A DNA stretch of 64,000 nucleotides from Hyphomicrobiales bacterium (GTDB lineage: Bacteria > Pseudomonadota > Alphaproteobacteria > Rhizobiales > Rhizobiaceae), in assembly GCA_900473795.1 (NCBI GenBank), contig UCMT01000014.1, forward strand, positions 1-64,000. Direction: 5' to 3'. Every line of letters begins with the position of its first letter. Position 1 is the first letter of the stretch. This document shows positions 16,479 to 26,186 of the stretch, one piece after another. The notes below the pieces were generated by a model. It was not told the origin of the DNA. It did not search any database and was given only the letters and a program-made list of their open reading frames with translations. Made by a program: the position numbers and the translations under genes.

Positions 16479-18812
16479 TTACTGGCCGGCCGGATTTGGC
16501 TTGGCGACGAGGCTCCAGGCCTGCATGGCCTTGGTGAAGGCCTCCGATCCTGCAGGACCCTTTTCAAGCGTCAGCAGAGCGCGGCGACCATTGCGATAGG
16601 TCAGCGGAATATCGATCCAGCTGCGGCTGCGCAGGAGCTCGGTATTCGTCGCCACCGCCTCGGGGAAGTCGTTGAGCGCGATCATGTGGAAATCTTCCGT
16701 GATCTTCGCGGGCACAGCGATCAGCGGATCGCCACGATCCTGCTCGTTGCGCTTCATCGCGACACGCTGGACGCTTTCGATGCTGCCGCCCTCGAAATTC
16801 TCCGGCAAGGAGAAAACGAACTCGATGACATGGCTCGCGGGCAGCGAGGTATCGGCATTGCGCTTGATCGTCATCAGGGCCGTCAAACCGCGTTCCGGAA
16901 CATTGATCTGCGCCTGGACGACCGGCTCCGGCTTGGCATCGCCGCCCGGAGATTCCTCTTTCACCGACCAGGCGACATTACCCTCGATCGCCGTCGGCGC
17001 GGACTGGCCGAGCCGTTCCTCATAGAGGAACATCTTCTGGGCGCCGGCAGGAATCTGCTGCGTCGTCGGATTGACCGCGGTCTGCTGCTCAGGCACCGCC
17101 TGGGCGGGCTGGGCATTGCCGGCCTGGCCCGCGGGCGTTGCCTGCGCGACGTCCTGCGGTGCCCCTGCCTCTGTCTGTGCGGCAACGGATTTGCCCTCCT
17201 CGGAGGCTGCGTCGCCTCCCGGTACGGGCGCTGGTCCTTGATCGACTTCCGTGCCATCGACTTGCAGCCGCTGTGTGAATTTGGTGCTGCTGCCCTCAGC
17301 TGAAGCCACGTCAGTGCTGGGCGGGGTTTCGGCCTGCTTGCTCGCCTCCTTGACCACGTCCTTGGCACCTTGCGAGCCCGCTGCGTCCGGCGTTTTCTGT
17401 GCAGGAACCTGTGCGGTCAGGGACTCAATCGTGGTCGCAACCCAGGCATTGACCGCCTCCTGGTTTCGCCAATAGGCATAAGCCGCAGCGCCGACCATGA
17501 TGAGAACAGCCGCGACAATTGCGATGATTTTTAGATTGATCGACGAACGCTTCGGTTCGGCACGATAGGAAACCGGCCTGGAAGGATTCGCCAGATCCTC
17601 GCGGATAGCTCCCGCCGCTTCCCGACTCTGCTGAAAGGCCGCCGCAGCGCCAGTCGCTGGCGCGGCGTTGTAATCAAGAAGGTCGTCGACATCATTCCAT
17701 GCATCCCCGGCAGGCTTCTGCTCTTCCGGCGCAGCTTGTTTCTCGACAGGCCAAGACCAGTCGGAAATGGCAGGCTCGCTGCTGTCCGCCGCACCCGTTG
17801 CCGGTTTCTGGGTGAAGGGATCGCTATCGTCCCATGCCCAGGAGTGCGACGGTTCGGCGGTCTCCTGCTCTTTGCCGCTGGAAGCGGTGTGCGGTGGCGC
17901 GACCGGTTCGGCGCGCTCATAGTCTGTGAGGTCGGGAATTTCGTCGGTGATCGCCACGTCGCCCGCCGCTTCGGTCCAGACGGATTGGCTGTGCGCGGCG
18001 GCGGGAACCGGATCGTTCCACTCCGGCAGTTCCCACTCGGACGACGACGCCGAGGGCATCGGCTTGTCTTCGACGGTCGCCGGCTCGCCGCTGAACTCGT
18101 CCTCCAGAAGGCTCGACACGTGCGCGTCGTCCTGGGACGAGGTTTGCGCGGCAACGGCATCAGCGGTTTCGGAAGCAACAGCTTGCGGCAGCTCGTCTTG
18201 CGGCAGTTCGTGTTGCTGCGGCTCGTCTTGGGCCGGCACTTCAACGGTCTCGCCCGTCTCGGCGAATTCCGGTTGCGGGACAGGTTCCGCGGTCAGCGCT
18301 GGTTCGCCCTGCTCGCTGTAAGTTTCCTCGGCCTCGGCAGCAACTGGCTCTGGCTCTGGCGCGGACGTTTCCTTGTAGTCGGGGCTTTCAACCGCTTCCT
18401 CGACCGGAGCAACGGCGTCGACATGAGCCTCTACTGGCTGGTGAGAAGGCTCCTCGACAACATCGCCCTGACTTTCCTCGGCGTCTGTTTCGATAGCGGG
18501 GGGCGCCTCCTCGACGAAAGTGCTTTCCTCAGGGGCCTCCACGGGCTCGGCAGCAACTTCGGGCGGCGACGCGGCCAGCTCGTCCTCAAGCGCCGGAAGC
18601 GCTTCGGCGTGATCGCTCTCGACTTCCGTGATGGCCGCTTCCAGCTTGACCATCTGGCGCTCGATCATCTCGTCCGAGGGACGAGGTTTCATGCTTTCGA
18701 GCTGACGGCGGACGGCGCCCCTGGCCTTTTCATAGACCTTGGCCCGCATTTCGGGAACATTGTCCGACAGACCATCAACGGTCCTTCGAATAACTGCAAC
18801 AAAATCCGCCAT
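16479..18812 (-). CDS. large acidic, mostly disordered single-pass membrane protein
   Basis: 777 residues. Residues 1-75 are folded and basic-acidic (FVAVIRRTVDGLSDNVPEMR). Residues 80-410 are a long Glu/Pro/Ala-rich, probably disordered stretch with recurring Trp-Asp patches (SWAWDDSDPF, ISDWSWPVEK). A membrane helix lies at about 425-448 (LKIIAIVAAVLIMVGAAAYA). The C-terminal 150 residues look folded (MFLYEERLGQSAPTAIEGNV, HVIEFVFSLPENFEGGS). This implies a cytoplasmic acidic tail and a periplasmic domain. The family is unrecognised. ATG 18812 was chosen over 18830 because MADFVAVIRR fits the folded start. Confidence 0.78.
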   Translation of the reverse strand: MADFVAVIRRTVDGLSDNVPEMRAKVYEKARGAVRRQLESMKPRPSDEMIERQMVKLEAAITEVESDHAEALPALEDELAASPPEVAAEPVEAPEESTFVEEAPPAIETDAEESQGDVVEEPSHQPVEAHVDAVAPVEEAVESPDYKETSAPEPEPVAAEAEETYSEQGEPALTAEPVPQPEFAETGETVEVPAQDEPQQHELPQDELPQAVASETADAVAAQTSSQDDAHVSSLLEDEFSGEPATVEDKPMPSASSSEWELPEWNDPVPAAAHSQSVWTEAAGDVAITDEIPDLTDYERAEPVAPPHTASSGKEQETAEPSHSWAWDDSDPFTQKPATGAADSSEPAISDWSWPVEKQAAPEEQKPAGDAWNDVDDLLDYNAAPATGAAAAFQQSREAAGAIREDLANPSRPVSYRAEPKRSSINLKIIAIVAAVLIMVGAAAYAYWRNQEAVNAWVATTIESLTAQVPAQKTPDAAGSQGAKDVVKEASKQAETPPSTDVASAEGSSTKFTQRLQVDGTEVDQGPAPVPGGDAASEEGKSVAAQTEAGAPQDVAQATPAGQAGNAQPAQAVPEQQTAVNPTTQQIPAGAQKMFLYEERLGQSAPTAIEGNVAWSVKEESPGGDAKPEPVVQAQINVPERGLTALMTIKRNADTSLPASHVIEFVFSLPENFEGGSIESVQRVAMKRNEQDRGDPLIAVPAKITEDFHMIALNDFPEAVATNTELLRSRSWIDIPLTYRNGRRALLTLEKGPAGSEAFTKAMQAWSLVAKPNPAGQ

Positions 18813-18875
18813 CAGAACTTTCTCATACAATCGGCGTGTTTACGCCAGACCCTTCCCCAGTCGCAAACGCGAAGA

Positions 18876-20174
18876 CTAGTCCTCAAACGGGTCTGTCACA
18901 AGTATCGTGTCATCGCGCTCGGGGCTGGTCGAAAGCAGCGCGACCGGCGCGCCGATCAGCTCTTCCACCTGGCGAACATATTTGATCGCCTGGGCCGGAA
19001 GATCTGCCCATTTGCGGGCGCCGACGGTCGATTCCTTCCAGCCTTCCAGCGTGATGTAGACGGGCTTTGCCTGTGCCTGCTGCGCCTGGCTTGCCGGCAG
19101 ATGATCGATCTCGACGCCGTCCAGCGTATAGCCAACGCAGATCTTCAGCTCATCGAGCCCATCGAGCACATCAAGCTTGGTGAGAGCGATGCCGGTGATG
19201 CCGTTGGTGGCGACAGACTGGCGCACCAGTGCGGCGTCGAACCAACCGCAGCGGCGCTTGCGACCGGTCACGGTGCCGAATTCATGGCCCTTTTCGCCGA
19301 GGAACTGGCCGATTTCGTCGTGCAATTCGGTCGGGAACGGTCCCTCGCCGACGCGCGTCGTGTAGGCCTTGGTGATGCCGAGGATATAGCCGAGCGCACC
19401 CGGCCCCATGCCTGAACCTGCCGCTGCCTGTCCCGCCACGGTGTTGGACGAGGTGACGAACGGATAAGTGCCGTGATCGATGTCGAGCAGCGTGCCCTGC
19501 GCGCCCTCGAACAGGATGCGCGCGCCCTTGCGGCGATGGCGGTCGAGCAGCAGCCAGACCGTATCCATGAACGGCAGTACGCGGGCGGCGATGGAGGACA
19601 GTTCCGCCATGATCGCCTCATGGCTCACTTCCGCCTCGCCAAGACCGCGGCGCAGCGCGTTGTGGTGTGTCAGCAGGCGATCGACCTTGGCCGGCAGCGT
19701 GTCGAGATCGGCGAGATCCATGACGCGGATGGCGCGGCGGCCGACTTTGTCCTCGTAGGCAGGGCCGATGCCGCGGCGGGTGGTGCCGATCTTGGTGCCG
19801 CTGTTGGACGCTGCGTCTTCGCGGATACCGTCGAGCTCGCGATGCAGCGACAGGATGAGCGTCGCATTGTCGGCAATGCGCAGGTTTTCCGGCGTGATCG
19901 TCACGCCCTGCTTGTCGAGCTTCTCGATTTCGGCGATCAGCGCATGCGGATCGATAACGACGCCATTGCCGATGACGGCAAGCTTGCCCGGACGCACGAC
20001 GCCAGAAGGCAGGAGGGAAAGCTTGTAGCTGGTGCCGTCGATCACCAGGGTATGGCCGGCATTGTGACCGCCCTGAAAGCGTACGACGACATCGGCACGC
20101 TCCGAGAGCCAGTCGACAATCTTGCCTTTGCCTTCGTCACCCCATTGCGATCCGACCACCACGACATTCGTCAT
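18876..20174 (-). CDS. purA: adenylosuccinate synthetase PurA
   Basis: 432 residues, the standard length. It joins IMP and aspartate with GTP to form adenylosuccinate in AMP synthesis. The GTP-binding start [17 protein letters not shown], the HNAGHT loop, the [14 protein letters not shown] substrate loop and [11 protein letters not shown] are present. AGGA lies eight bases before the ATG. It is 63 nt upstream of the acidic membrane-protein gene on the same strand, and co-transcription is possible. Confidence 0.97.
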   Translation of the reverse strand: MTNVVVVGSQWGDEGKGKIVDWLSERADVVVRFQGGHNAGHTLVIDGTSYKLSLLPSGVVRPGKLAVIGNGVVIDPHALIAEIEKLDKQGVTITPENLRIADNATLILSLHRELDGIREDAASNSGTKIGTTRRGIGPAYEDKVGRRAIRVMDLADLDTLPAKVDRLLTHHNALRRGLGEAEVSHEAIMAELSSIAARVLPFMDTVWLLLDRHRRKGARILFEGAQGTLLDIDHGTYPFVTSSNTVAGQAAAGSGMGPGALGYILGITKAYTTRVGEGPFPTELHDEIGQFLGEKGHEFGTVTGRKRRCGWFDAALVRQSVATNGITGIALTKLDVLDGLDELKICVGYTLDGVEIDHLPASQAQQAQAKPVYITLEGWKESTVGARKWADLPAQAIKYVRQVEELIGAPVALLSTSPERDDTILVTDPFED

Positions 20175-20656
20175 TTCAGTTTTCCTGTTTCCACGCGCCA
20201 GTCATTGCGCTGTCTTCAAACCCGCGCATCTATACTGTTTTGTTTTTTGGAAAGCGACCCTGTTTAGGCCTGGATCGGGGCTTTTTGCATGACAAAGAGG
20301 GCATTTAGGCCGCGGAGAGGGAGGTAGCGCGCACTTCGGCAGGGCGGGATCACAGCAGATACCCGCTAGACGGACAGGATTGACCAGATATTCGCCCGTC
20401 TCGGCGTCGGTCGGCGAACACACTGCGCCGGGCATTTTACAACATGCACCGTCACCCCTTTTCGCAGCCACGGCGAGGGCCCCGCCGCACATACTCACGT
20501 TCCGCCGCTTGTAGACCTGTCCCCCCGACCGGCAAAGGCTAATAATGCGGGGTTGCCTTATGTCCGCCGGATTGATTCAATGCGAACGCGGTGTCATGAC
20601 GGCTCGATGTGACCGCGCTATTCCGCCTGTCTCCATATGCATCGCCCAGGAACGCC
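20175..20656. other. gene-free interval between purA and the DMT transporter gene
   Basis: 482 nt. No reading frame with family support and no convincing hairpin with a T run was seen. The purA and transporter promoters must lie here. Confidence 0.5.
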
Positions 20657-21568
20657 GTGCCCGTAAATCTTCAAGCCTACGTCATTCTTTGCATCACCAC
20701 CCTGATCTGGGGCGGCAACTCGGTCGCCGGCAAGATGGCGGTCGGCCATGTCAGCCCGATGATGCTGACCAGCTTGCGCTGGGTGGTTGCCTGCATCGTG
20801 CTTCTGATTTTCGCAGCCCCCCAGGTGCGCCGCGACTTTCCCGCGATCCGCAGGAACTGGCTGCTTCTGCTCGGCTATGGCACGGTCGGCTTCACCGCCT
20901 TCAACGCGTTTCTCTATTCAGCGCTGCAATATACCAGCGCCATCAACGCCGTCATCGAGCAGGCCGGCATCCCCATGGTGATTTTCGTGCTGAACTACCT
21001 GCTCTTCCGCACGGCCTTTTCAATGGCGCAGATCGCCGGCTTCACGCTGACGCTGTTCGGTGTGGCACTGACCGCGTCGCATGGCGATCTCTCAACGCTC
21101 CTGTCGCTCCAGCTCAATCAGGGCGATGCTCTGATGATGGCCGCCGTGCTCGTCTATGCCGGCTATACCGTGGCGCTGCGCTGGAAGCCGAACATTCACT
21201 GGAAAAGCCTGATCGCGATATCCGCCCTCGGCGCCCTGCTTAGCAGCATACCGCTCATCGTCTGGGAGTTTTCCACGGGCCGGCTCCTCTTGCCCGATGC
21301 TCAAGGGTGGGCCATCGTCGCCTATGCCGGCCTGCTCCCCTCTCTGGTGTCGCAAATCCTCTATGTGCGCGGCGTCGAACTGATCGGTCCCAACCGTGCC
21401 GGCCTGTTCATCAACACCATCCCGATCTTCGGCACGCTTTTGTCCATCGCGCTCATCGGCGAGGCGCTGCAGACATTTCATGTAGTCGCCATGGTGCTGG
21501 TGCTGGGCGGTATCGCGGTTGCCGAACGTGGCCGCCCGCGCCCGCAGCAAGAGGCCGAGGCGAGTTAG
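20657..21568 (+). CDS. DMT superfamily (EamA) transporter
   Basis: 303 residues with ten predicted membrane helices in two EamA repeats. Helix 1 contains the family motif ITTLIWGGNSVAGKMAVGH. The second repeat ends GPNRAGLFINTIPIFGTLLS and FHVVAMVLVLGGIAVAERGR. It is an inner-membrane exporter of amino acids or metabolites; the substrate is unknown. The GTG at 20657 has AGGA five bases upstream and gives the normal EamA length; an ATG at 20609 would add 16 residues. The convergent neighbour is a GNAT gene. Confidence 0.88.
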   Translation: MPVNLQAYVILCITTLIWGGNSVAGKMAVGHVSPMMLTSLRWVVACIVLLIFAAPQVRRDFPAIRRNWLLLLGYGTVGFTAFNAFLYSALQYTSAINAVIEQAGIPMVIFVLNYLLFRTAFSMAQIAGFTLTLFGVALTASHGDLSTLLSLQLNQGDALMMAAVLVYAGYTVALRWKPNIHWKSLIAISALGALLSSIPLIVWEFSTGRLLLPDAQGWAIVAYAGLLPSLVSQILYVRGVELIGPNRAGLFINTIPIFGTLLSIALIGEALQTFHVVAMVLVLGGIAVAERGRPRPQQEAEAS

Positions 21569-21575
21569 ACCACTC

Positions 21576-22100
21576 TCAGCTTCCGCGGCCGGGCAGATCT
21601 CGCTCCATATAGACGGCCTGGCCGCCATAACACTCGAGCTTCGCGGCCAGTGCATCATCCATGCACACCGAAAAACCTTGGCCCTCCCAGAACCCCTGCG
21701 ATCCGTTGACCGAGACCAACGCGGCCGTCCGATAACCGGCCAAACGGGCCTGCTCGGCAAGCAACGCCGAAACCTTGGCCCCAGCGCCGGAGCCGCGCGT
21801 ACCCGGCAGCAAGGCCAGGTCATGTAGATACCACGCGTCTGCCTCTGCAGGGATTGCCCCGAGGCGGACGTCGATCGGCGGCGGTGCACGCCGGACCCAG
21901 GGGTGGCTCAGAACATATCCCGAAACCACCCCACCGTTTTCCAACACAAAGCATCCCTGCGGGCAAAGCAGCAGCCGTTCCAGAAGCACATCATGCGCCT
22001 CGGGCTGAAGCGCATGGGCGATGCACTGGATGTCATAGATCACGCCAATGTCCGCCGGATCGGCAGGGCGCCAACGATGGGCCGTATTTTTCTCGGTCAT
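21576..22100 (-). CDS. GNAT family N-acetyltransferase
   Basis: About 174 residues (MTEKNTAHRWRPADPADIGV). The fold elements are VIYDIQCIAHALQPE at the start, the beta-4/acetyl-CoA loop WYLHDLALLPGTRGSGAG and the C-terminal VNGSQGFWEGQGFSV. The conserved acetyl-CoA loop reads RGSGAGAK rather than R-G-x-G-x-G/A. Start is ATG 22100 or 22124. Substrate unknown. It ends eight bases from the convergent transporter stop. Confidence 0.86.
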   Translation of the reverse strand: MTEKNTAHRWRPADPADIGVIYDIQCIAHALQPEAHDVLLERLLLCPQGCFVLENGGVVSGYVLSHPWVRRAPPPIDVRLGAIPAEADAWYLHDLALLPGTRGSGAGAKVSALLAEQARLAGYRTAALVSVNGSQGFWEGQGFSVCMDDALAAKLECYGGQAVYMERDLPGRGS

Positions 22101-22124
22101 GCCGCTCGCTTTCGTCAACGACAA

Positions 22125-22154
22125 ACGCGCCGGAAACAGATCCGGCGCGTCCTT
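22125..22154 (-). terminator. hairpin terminator after serA
   Basis: ACGCGCCGGA (22125-22134) and TCCGGCGCGT (22141-22150), a perfect 10-bp stem with a 6-nt loop. It lies 41 nt past the serA stop and upstream of the GNAT gene. The T tract on the serA side is weak (TTTG). Confidence 0.6.
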
Positions 22155-22194
22155 TTGTCAGCCTTGGAGGCTCTGCGCTCGCGCGGAGAGCTGA

Positions 22195-23790
22195 TCAATC
22201 GACGTTGAACACCAGTTGCTTGGCCTGGCGGATTGCCGGGTTGGCCCGCAGCTTGTCGAGCACCTCTTCCGAAACCGCACCATCGACATAGAGGAGCGCG
22301 ATGGCATCGGAGCCGGCATGGTGACGGCCGAGCTGGAAGTTGGCGATGTTGACGCCGGCATTGCCCAGCGTCGTGCCGATGAAGCCGATCATGCCGGGAA
22401 CGTCGGTATTGGTGATATAGACCATGTGGTTGCCGACATCGGCATCCAGATTGATGTCCTTGATCTGGATGAAGCGCGGCTTACCGTCAGAGAAGACAGT
22501 GCCGGCGATCGAGCGCGTCTGGTTGGCGGTCGTCACCGTCAGCTTGATGTAGCCATCGAAGACGCCCGACTTGTCGCGCTTGACCTCGGAGAGGATGATG
22601 CCCTTTTCCTTGATCATCACCGGCGCCGATACCATGTTGACGTCGGAGACCTGGCTGCGGATGAGCCCGGCAAGAGCCGCACTCGTCAGTGCCTTGGTGT
22701 TCATCCCGGCGGTGGCGCCGTCATAGAGGATCTCGATTTCCTTGATCGCGCTCTCCGTCACCTGGCCGACAAAGGCGCCGAGTACGTCGGCGAGCTTGAT
22801 GAACGGCTTCAGGATTGGCGCTTCTTCCGCCGTGATCGACGGCATGTTGATCGCGTTCGAAACCGCGCCCTTGACCAGATAGTCCGACATCTGCTCGGCA
22901 ACCTGCAGGGCGACGTTCTCCTGCGCTTCCGTGGTCGAAGCGCCGAGATGCGGCGTGCAGACGACATTCGGCAAGCCGAAGAGCGGGCTTTCCGTGGCGG
23001 GCTCGACCTCGAAAACGTCGAAACCGGCACCGGCGACGTGGCCGGACTTGATGGCGTCGGCCAGCGCATGCTCGTCGACCAGGCCACCGCGGGCGCAGTT
23101 GACGATGCGCACACCGCGCTTCGTCTTCGCCAGCGCCTCGCGGTTCAGGATGCCGCGCGTCTTGTCGGTCATCGGCACATGCAGGGTGATGAAATCGGCC
23201 TGGGCCAGCAGTTCGTCGAGCTCGACCTTGGTGACGCCCATTTCTTCGGCGCGTTCCTTCGACAGGAAGGGGTCATAGGCAAGCACGTGCATCTTCAGGC
23301 CGATGGCGCGCGAGCAGACGATCGAGCCGATATTGCCGGCGCCGATGACGCCGAGCGTCTTGCCGGTGATCTCGACACCCATGAATTTCGATTTTTCCCA
23401 TTTGCCGGCCTGGGTCGAGGTATCGGCCTGCGGCAGTTGGCGGGCGACGGCAAACATCAGCGCGATGGCGTGCTCGGCCGTCGTGATCGAGTTGCCGAAC
23501 GGCGTGTTCATGACGATGATGCCGCGGCGCGAGGCGGCCGGGATATCGACATTGTCGACGCCGATGCCGGCGCGACCGATCACCTTGAGATTGGTCGCAG
23601 CCGCGATCAGCTTTTCCGTCGCCTTGGTGGCGGAGCGGATGGCAAGGCCGTCATAGTTGCCGATGATCTCGGCCAGCTTGTCCTTGTCCTTGCCGAGTTT
23701 CGGCTGGAAATCGACTTCGACGCCGCGATCGCGGAAGATCTGGACGGCGGTTTCCGACAGTTCATCGGATACGAGTACGCGAGGTGCCAT
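22195..23790 (-). CDS. serA: D-3-phosphoglycerate dehydrogenase SerA
   Basis: 531 residues, the long type with catalytic, NAD-binding, intervening (ASB) and C-terminal ACT domains. It oxidises 3-phosphoglycerate, the first step of serine synthesis. Visible are TLGVIGAGNIGSIVCSRAIG for NAD, the arginine region VNCARGGLVDE, catalytic CTPHLGAST and an ACT domain from about residue 455 (HMVYITNTDVPGMIGFIGTT). ATG 23790 follows GGAGG with six bases spacing. It lies 75 nt downstream of serC in the same direction, a serine operon. Confidence 0.96.
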   Translation of the reverse strand: MAPRVLVSDELSETAVQIFRDRGVEVDFQPKLGKDKDKLAEIIGNYDGLAIRSATKATEKLIAAATNLKVIGRAGIGVDNVDIPAASRRGIIVMNTPFGNSITTAEHAIALMFAVARQLPQADTSTQAGKWEKSKFMGVEITGKTLGVIGAGNIGSIVCSRAIGLKMHVLAYDPFLSKERAEEMGVTKVELDELLAQADFITLHVPMTDKTRGILNREALAKTKRGVRIVNCARGGLVDEHALADAIKSGHVAGAGFDVFEVEPATESPLFGLPNVVCTPHLGASTTEAQENVALQVAEQMSDYLVKGAVSNAINMPSITAEEAPILKPFIKLADVLGAFVGQVTESAIKEIEILYDGATAGMNTKALTSAALAGLIRSQVSDVNMVSAPVMIKEKGIILSEVKRDKSGVFDGYIKLTVTTANQTRSIAGTVFSDGKPRFIQIKDINLDADVGNHMVYITNTDVPGMIGFIGTTLGNAGVNIANFQLGRHHAGSDAIALLYVDGAVSEEVLDKLRANPAIRQAKQLVFNVD

Positions 23791-23865
23791 GAGAGGCCTC
23801 CATTGTTTCGTCAAAAATTGAAAGGGTATGGAAGACCGCGCCCTGTTGGCGCGGTCATAAGCCGG

Positions 23866-25044
23866 TCAGGCCGCAGCCTGGGAAAGCGTCGCCTTCTGGG
23901 TCGCAAACGCCCAGTCGAACCAGGGCATCAGCGCCTTGAGGTCGGCCGTCTCGATGGTCGCACCGGCCCAGATGCGGAAGCCGGACGGGGCATCGCGATA
24001 GGCGCCGATATCGTTGGCAACACCCTGCTTTTCGAGCAGCGCCACCATGCCCTTGGCAAAGGCGTCCTGCCCGGCAGCATCGAGGGCTGCGACATCCTTG
24101 TCGATGATCTTCAGGCAGACCGACGTATTGGACCGCGTTGCTTCCACAGCGGCCAGGTTGGCGATCCAGTCCGTCTTGGCGACGAAATCGTGGATGACCT
24201 GCGCATTGGCGTCGGCCCGGGCGATCAACGCCTTGAGGCCGCCGACCTTCTTTGCCCAGAGCAGAGCATCGATATAGTCCTCGACGCAGAGCATCGACGG
24301 TGTGTTGATCGTCTCGCCCTGGAAGATGCCTTCGATGATCTTGCCGCCCTTCGTCATGCGGAAGATCTTCGGCAGCGGCCAGGAAGGCTCATAGCTTTCC
24401 AGCCGCTCGACAGCGCGCGGCGAGAGAATGAGAATGCCGTGCGCGCCCTCGCCGCCGAGAACCTTCTGCCAGGAGAAGGTAACGACATCGAGCTTGGCAA
24501 AATCCAGTTCCTGCGCGAAGGCCGCCGACGTGGCGTCGCAGATCGTCAGGCCTTTGCGGTCAGCCGGAATGAACTCGGCATTGGGAACGCGGACGCCCGA
24601 GGTCGTGCCGTTCCAGGTGAAAACCACGTCGCGGTCGAAATCGAGCTTGGAGAGATCCGGAAGCAGGCCATAGTCGGCCACAATCTTGCGGGTGTCGGGG
24701 AGCTTCAGCTCCTTGACGACATCGGAAACCCAGCCGGAGCCGAAGCTTTCCCAGGCGACCATATCGACGCCGCGGGGCCCGAGCAGCGACCAGAGCGCCA
24801 TCTCGACGGCGCCGGTGTCGGACGCCGGCACGATGCCGATGCGGTAATCCGCCGGCACTTCCAGAACTTCGCGGGTGAGGTCGATGGCTTGCTTCAGCTT
24901 GCTCTTGCCAACCTTGGCACGATGCGAGCGACCGAGGGCTGCATCAGAGAGTGCATCGAGCGACCAACCGGGGCGCTTCGAGCAAGGGCCAGAAGAAAAA
25001 TGGGTGTTTGCCGGACGCAATTCCGGCGTAGCAGGGGTCGTCAT
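23866..25044 (-). CDS. serC: phosphoserine aminotransferase SerC
   Basis: 392 residues, the alphaproteobacterial SerC subfamily. It transaminates 3-phosphohydroxypyruvate with glutamate using PLP. K194 in [14 protein letters not shown] is the PLP lysine. [11 protein letters not shown] and [16 protein letters not shown] bind substrate and cofactor. ATG 25044 is the start because GGAAGGA precedes it inside the serC leader hairpin; a start at 25104 would overlap the leader RNA. serA follows 75 nt downstream. Confidence 0.96.
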   Translation of the reverse strand: MTTPATPELRPANTHFSSGPCSKRPGWSLDALSDAALGRSHRAKVGKSKLKQAIDLTREVLEVPADYRIGIVPASDTGAVEMALWSLLGPRGVDMVAWESFGSGWVSDVVKELKLPDTRKIVADYGLLPDLSKLDFDRDVVFTWNGTTSGVRVPNAEFIPADRKGLTICDATSAAFAQELDFAKLDVVTFSWQKVLGGEGAHGILILSPRAVERLESYEPSWPLPKIFRMTKGGKIIEGIFQGETINTPSMLCVEDYIDALLWAKKVGGLKALIARADANAQVIHDFVAKTDWIANLAAVEATRSNTSVCLKIIDKDVAALDAAGQDAFAKGMVALLEKQGVANDIGAYRDAPSGFRIWAGATIETADLKALMPWFDWAFATQKATLSQAAA

Positions 25045-25105
25045 CTGAGCTATCCTTCCAGATAGAAAGCCTCTCGTTAGGGAGAGGTGGCCTGCCGCCG
25101 TCAAT
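25045..25105 (-). ncRNA. serC leader RNA motif (cis-regulatory)
   Basis: Directly before serC the transcript can form two hairpins. The first is CCTCTC/GAGAGG at 25087-25070. The second is CTATC/GATAG at 25065-25050, whose loop and 3' arm contain the GGAAGGA ribosome site. This arrangement fits the serC motif described from alphaproteobacteria (Rfam serC), proposed to act by hiding the Shine-Dalgarno sequence. The ligand, if any, is not established. The 5' limit is approximate. Confidence 0.75.
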
Positions 25106-25188
25106 ATGGCGGACCGGGAAGGAAGTCAACTAACTTGTGTCGCTGTTGAAAAGATTTTTGGCGCTGCCAGCATGGCAGGCGTCCCTGC

Positions 25189-25995
25189 CTACCACAATGC
25201 CAACCGCAGGCCGGCGCGCAGCTCATGGCGGCCGAGGCCGTCGTCGCGCCCGCTTGTATCGCCGCTGCCGAACATGTCGCCGTCACCGATTTGCGAATAG
25301 CGGTAGCCGACGTCAAGCTTCAGCCGTTCCGTCATGTCATAGGAAACACCGGCCATCAGCGCATAGGTCAAGCGCCAGCTGCTGTCGCCACTGAAGGACT
25401 GGTCGATAGCGCCAGCGCCGGAACAGGCAGCCGCGCCCGGTACGCAGCTGCTGCTTAGCGACACGTCGCTCCAGCGCAGTTGCGTCACGCCGACGCCGGC
25501 GCCGAGATAGGGGGTCAGGCCGGCCAGCGTGCCCAGATCGACATAGCCGTTTGCCATGATGCCGATTGCCTTGTAATCGGCGCGTTCGCTTGCGGCACAG
25601 GAGGTCCCGGCCGCCTCGCCGGCGCAGGGAATGTCCACTTCACCCGAACCGTCGAACTGCCCTTCGAAATAGTCGCCCGTCAGATCGGCGCGAAACATGT
25701 CGTTGAACTGATAGCCGACACCCAGGGCGCCGGAAAACGGTTTGCCGAAGCGAGCGTCGTCGAAAGACGCGGTGCTCGTCGTACCCGTGCCGGCGTCGAA
25801 GACGCGCAGCGACGGATCGCCCTCCTCCGTCCAGCCGGCATAGCCGAGATCGCCGCGCAGATAAAAACCCTGGGTTCCCGTTTCGGCCGCCGAGATGGTG
25901 ACTTCCGGTGCATCGATGAGATCGTCCGCCGCCATCACGTGGCCACCGGCAAGAATAAGCGCCAGCGCGGAGGCAGAGAGAAGAATGTGCCGCAT
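25189..25995 (-). CDS. outer-membrane beta-barrel protein (Omp25/Omp31 family-like)
   Basis: 268 residues. The signal peptide ends at AMA-ADD (about 22). The mature protein has alternating strands such as GFYLRGDLGYAG, FGKPFSGALGVGYQFNDMF and LTPYLGAGVGVTQLRW, and ends ELRAGLRLALW with the terminal aromatic residue needed for BAM assembly. Two loops contain cysteine pairs (IPCAGEAAGTSCAAS, SSSCVPGAAACSG). It is similar in plan to the next protein (26187-27017), so the two are tandem paralogues. Function: envelope structure or porin-like. Confidence 0.88.
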   Translation of the reverse strand: MRHILLSASALALILAGGHVMAADDLIDAPEVTISAAETGTQGFYLRGDLGYAGWTEEGDPSLRVFDAGTGTTSTASFDDARFGKPFSGALGVGYQFNDMFRADLTGDYFEGQFDGSGEVDIPCAGEAAGTSCAASERADYKAIGIMANGYVDLGTLAGLTPYLGAGVGVTQLRWSDVSLSSSCVPGAAACSGAGAIDQSFSGDSSWRLTYALMAGVSYDMTERLKLDVGYRYSQIGDGDMFGSGDTSGRDDGLGRHELRAGLRLALW

Positions 25996-26130
25996 CGTAT
26001 CGTCCTTGGGAATGCCTTCAGCGGCGGGGAATCAAGCCCTCCTCGGCCGCGTTTACGAGCGTTAACTATCGCAGCGCCAGGTTAACCGCCGGTTAACCAT
26101 GCTTCTTAACCAAGGTGACGGAGGAATAGA

Positions 26131-26163
26131 AAAAGGCCGCCCGGGGGAGCCGGACGGCCTTTG
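26131..26163 (-). terminator. terminator after the second outer-membrane protein gene
   Basis: On the minus strand AAAGGCCGTCCGG pairs with CCCGGGCGGCCTTT and is followed by a short T run. It lies 24 nt past the stop. Confidence 0.75.
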
Positions 26164-26186
26164 AAATCAGGGATTTTGGTTCAAGG

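Noticed and set aside
17736-19415. A 559-codon plus-strand frame across purA and the acidic membrane protein gene
   Set aside because: It spans the ends of two minus-strand genes and the gap between them, with no recognisable domain.
20202-20498. A 98-codon cysteine-rich minus-strand frame upstream of purA
   Set aside because: No ribosome site, no family, and its composition fits non-coding GC-rich DNA.
22216-25065. A 949-codon plus-strand open frame opposite serA/serC
   Set aside because: It is the antisense shadow of two well-recognised enzymes on the minus strand. GC-rich codon bias leaves the opposite frame open.
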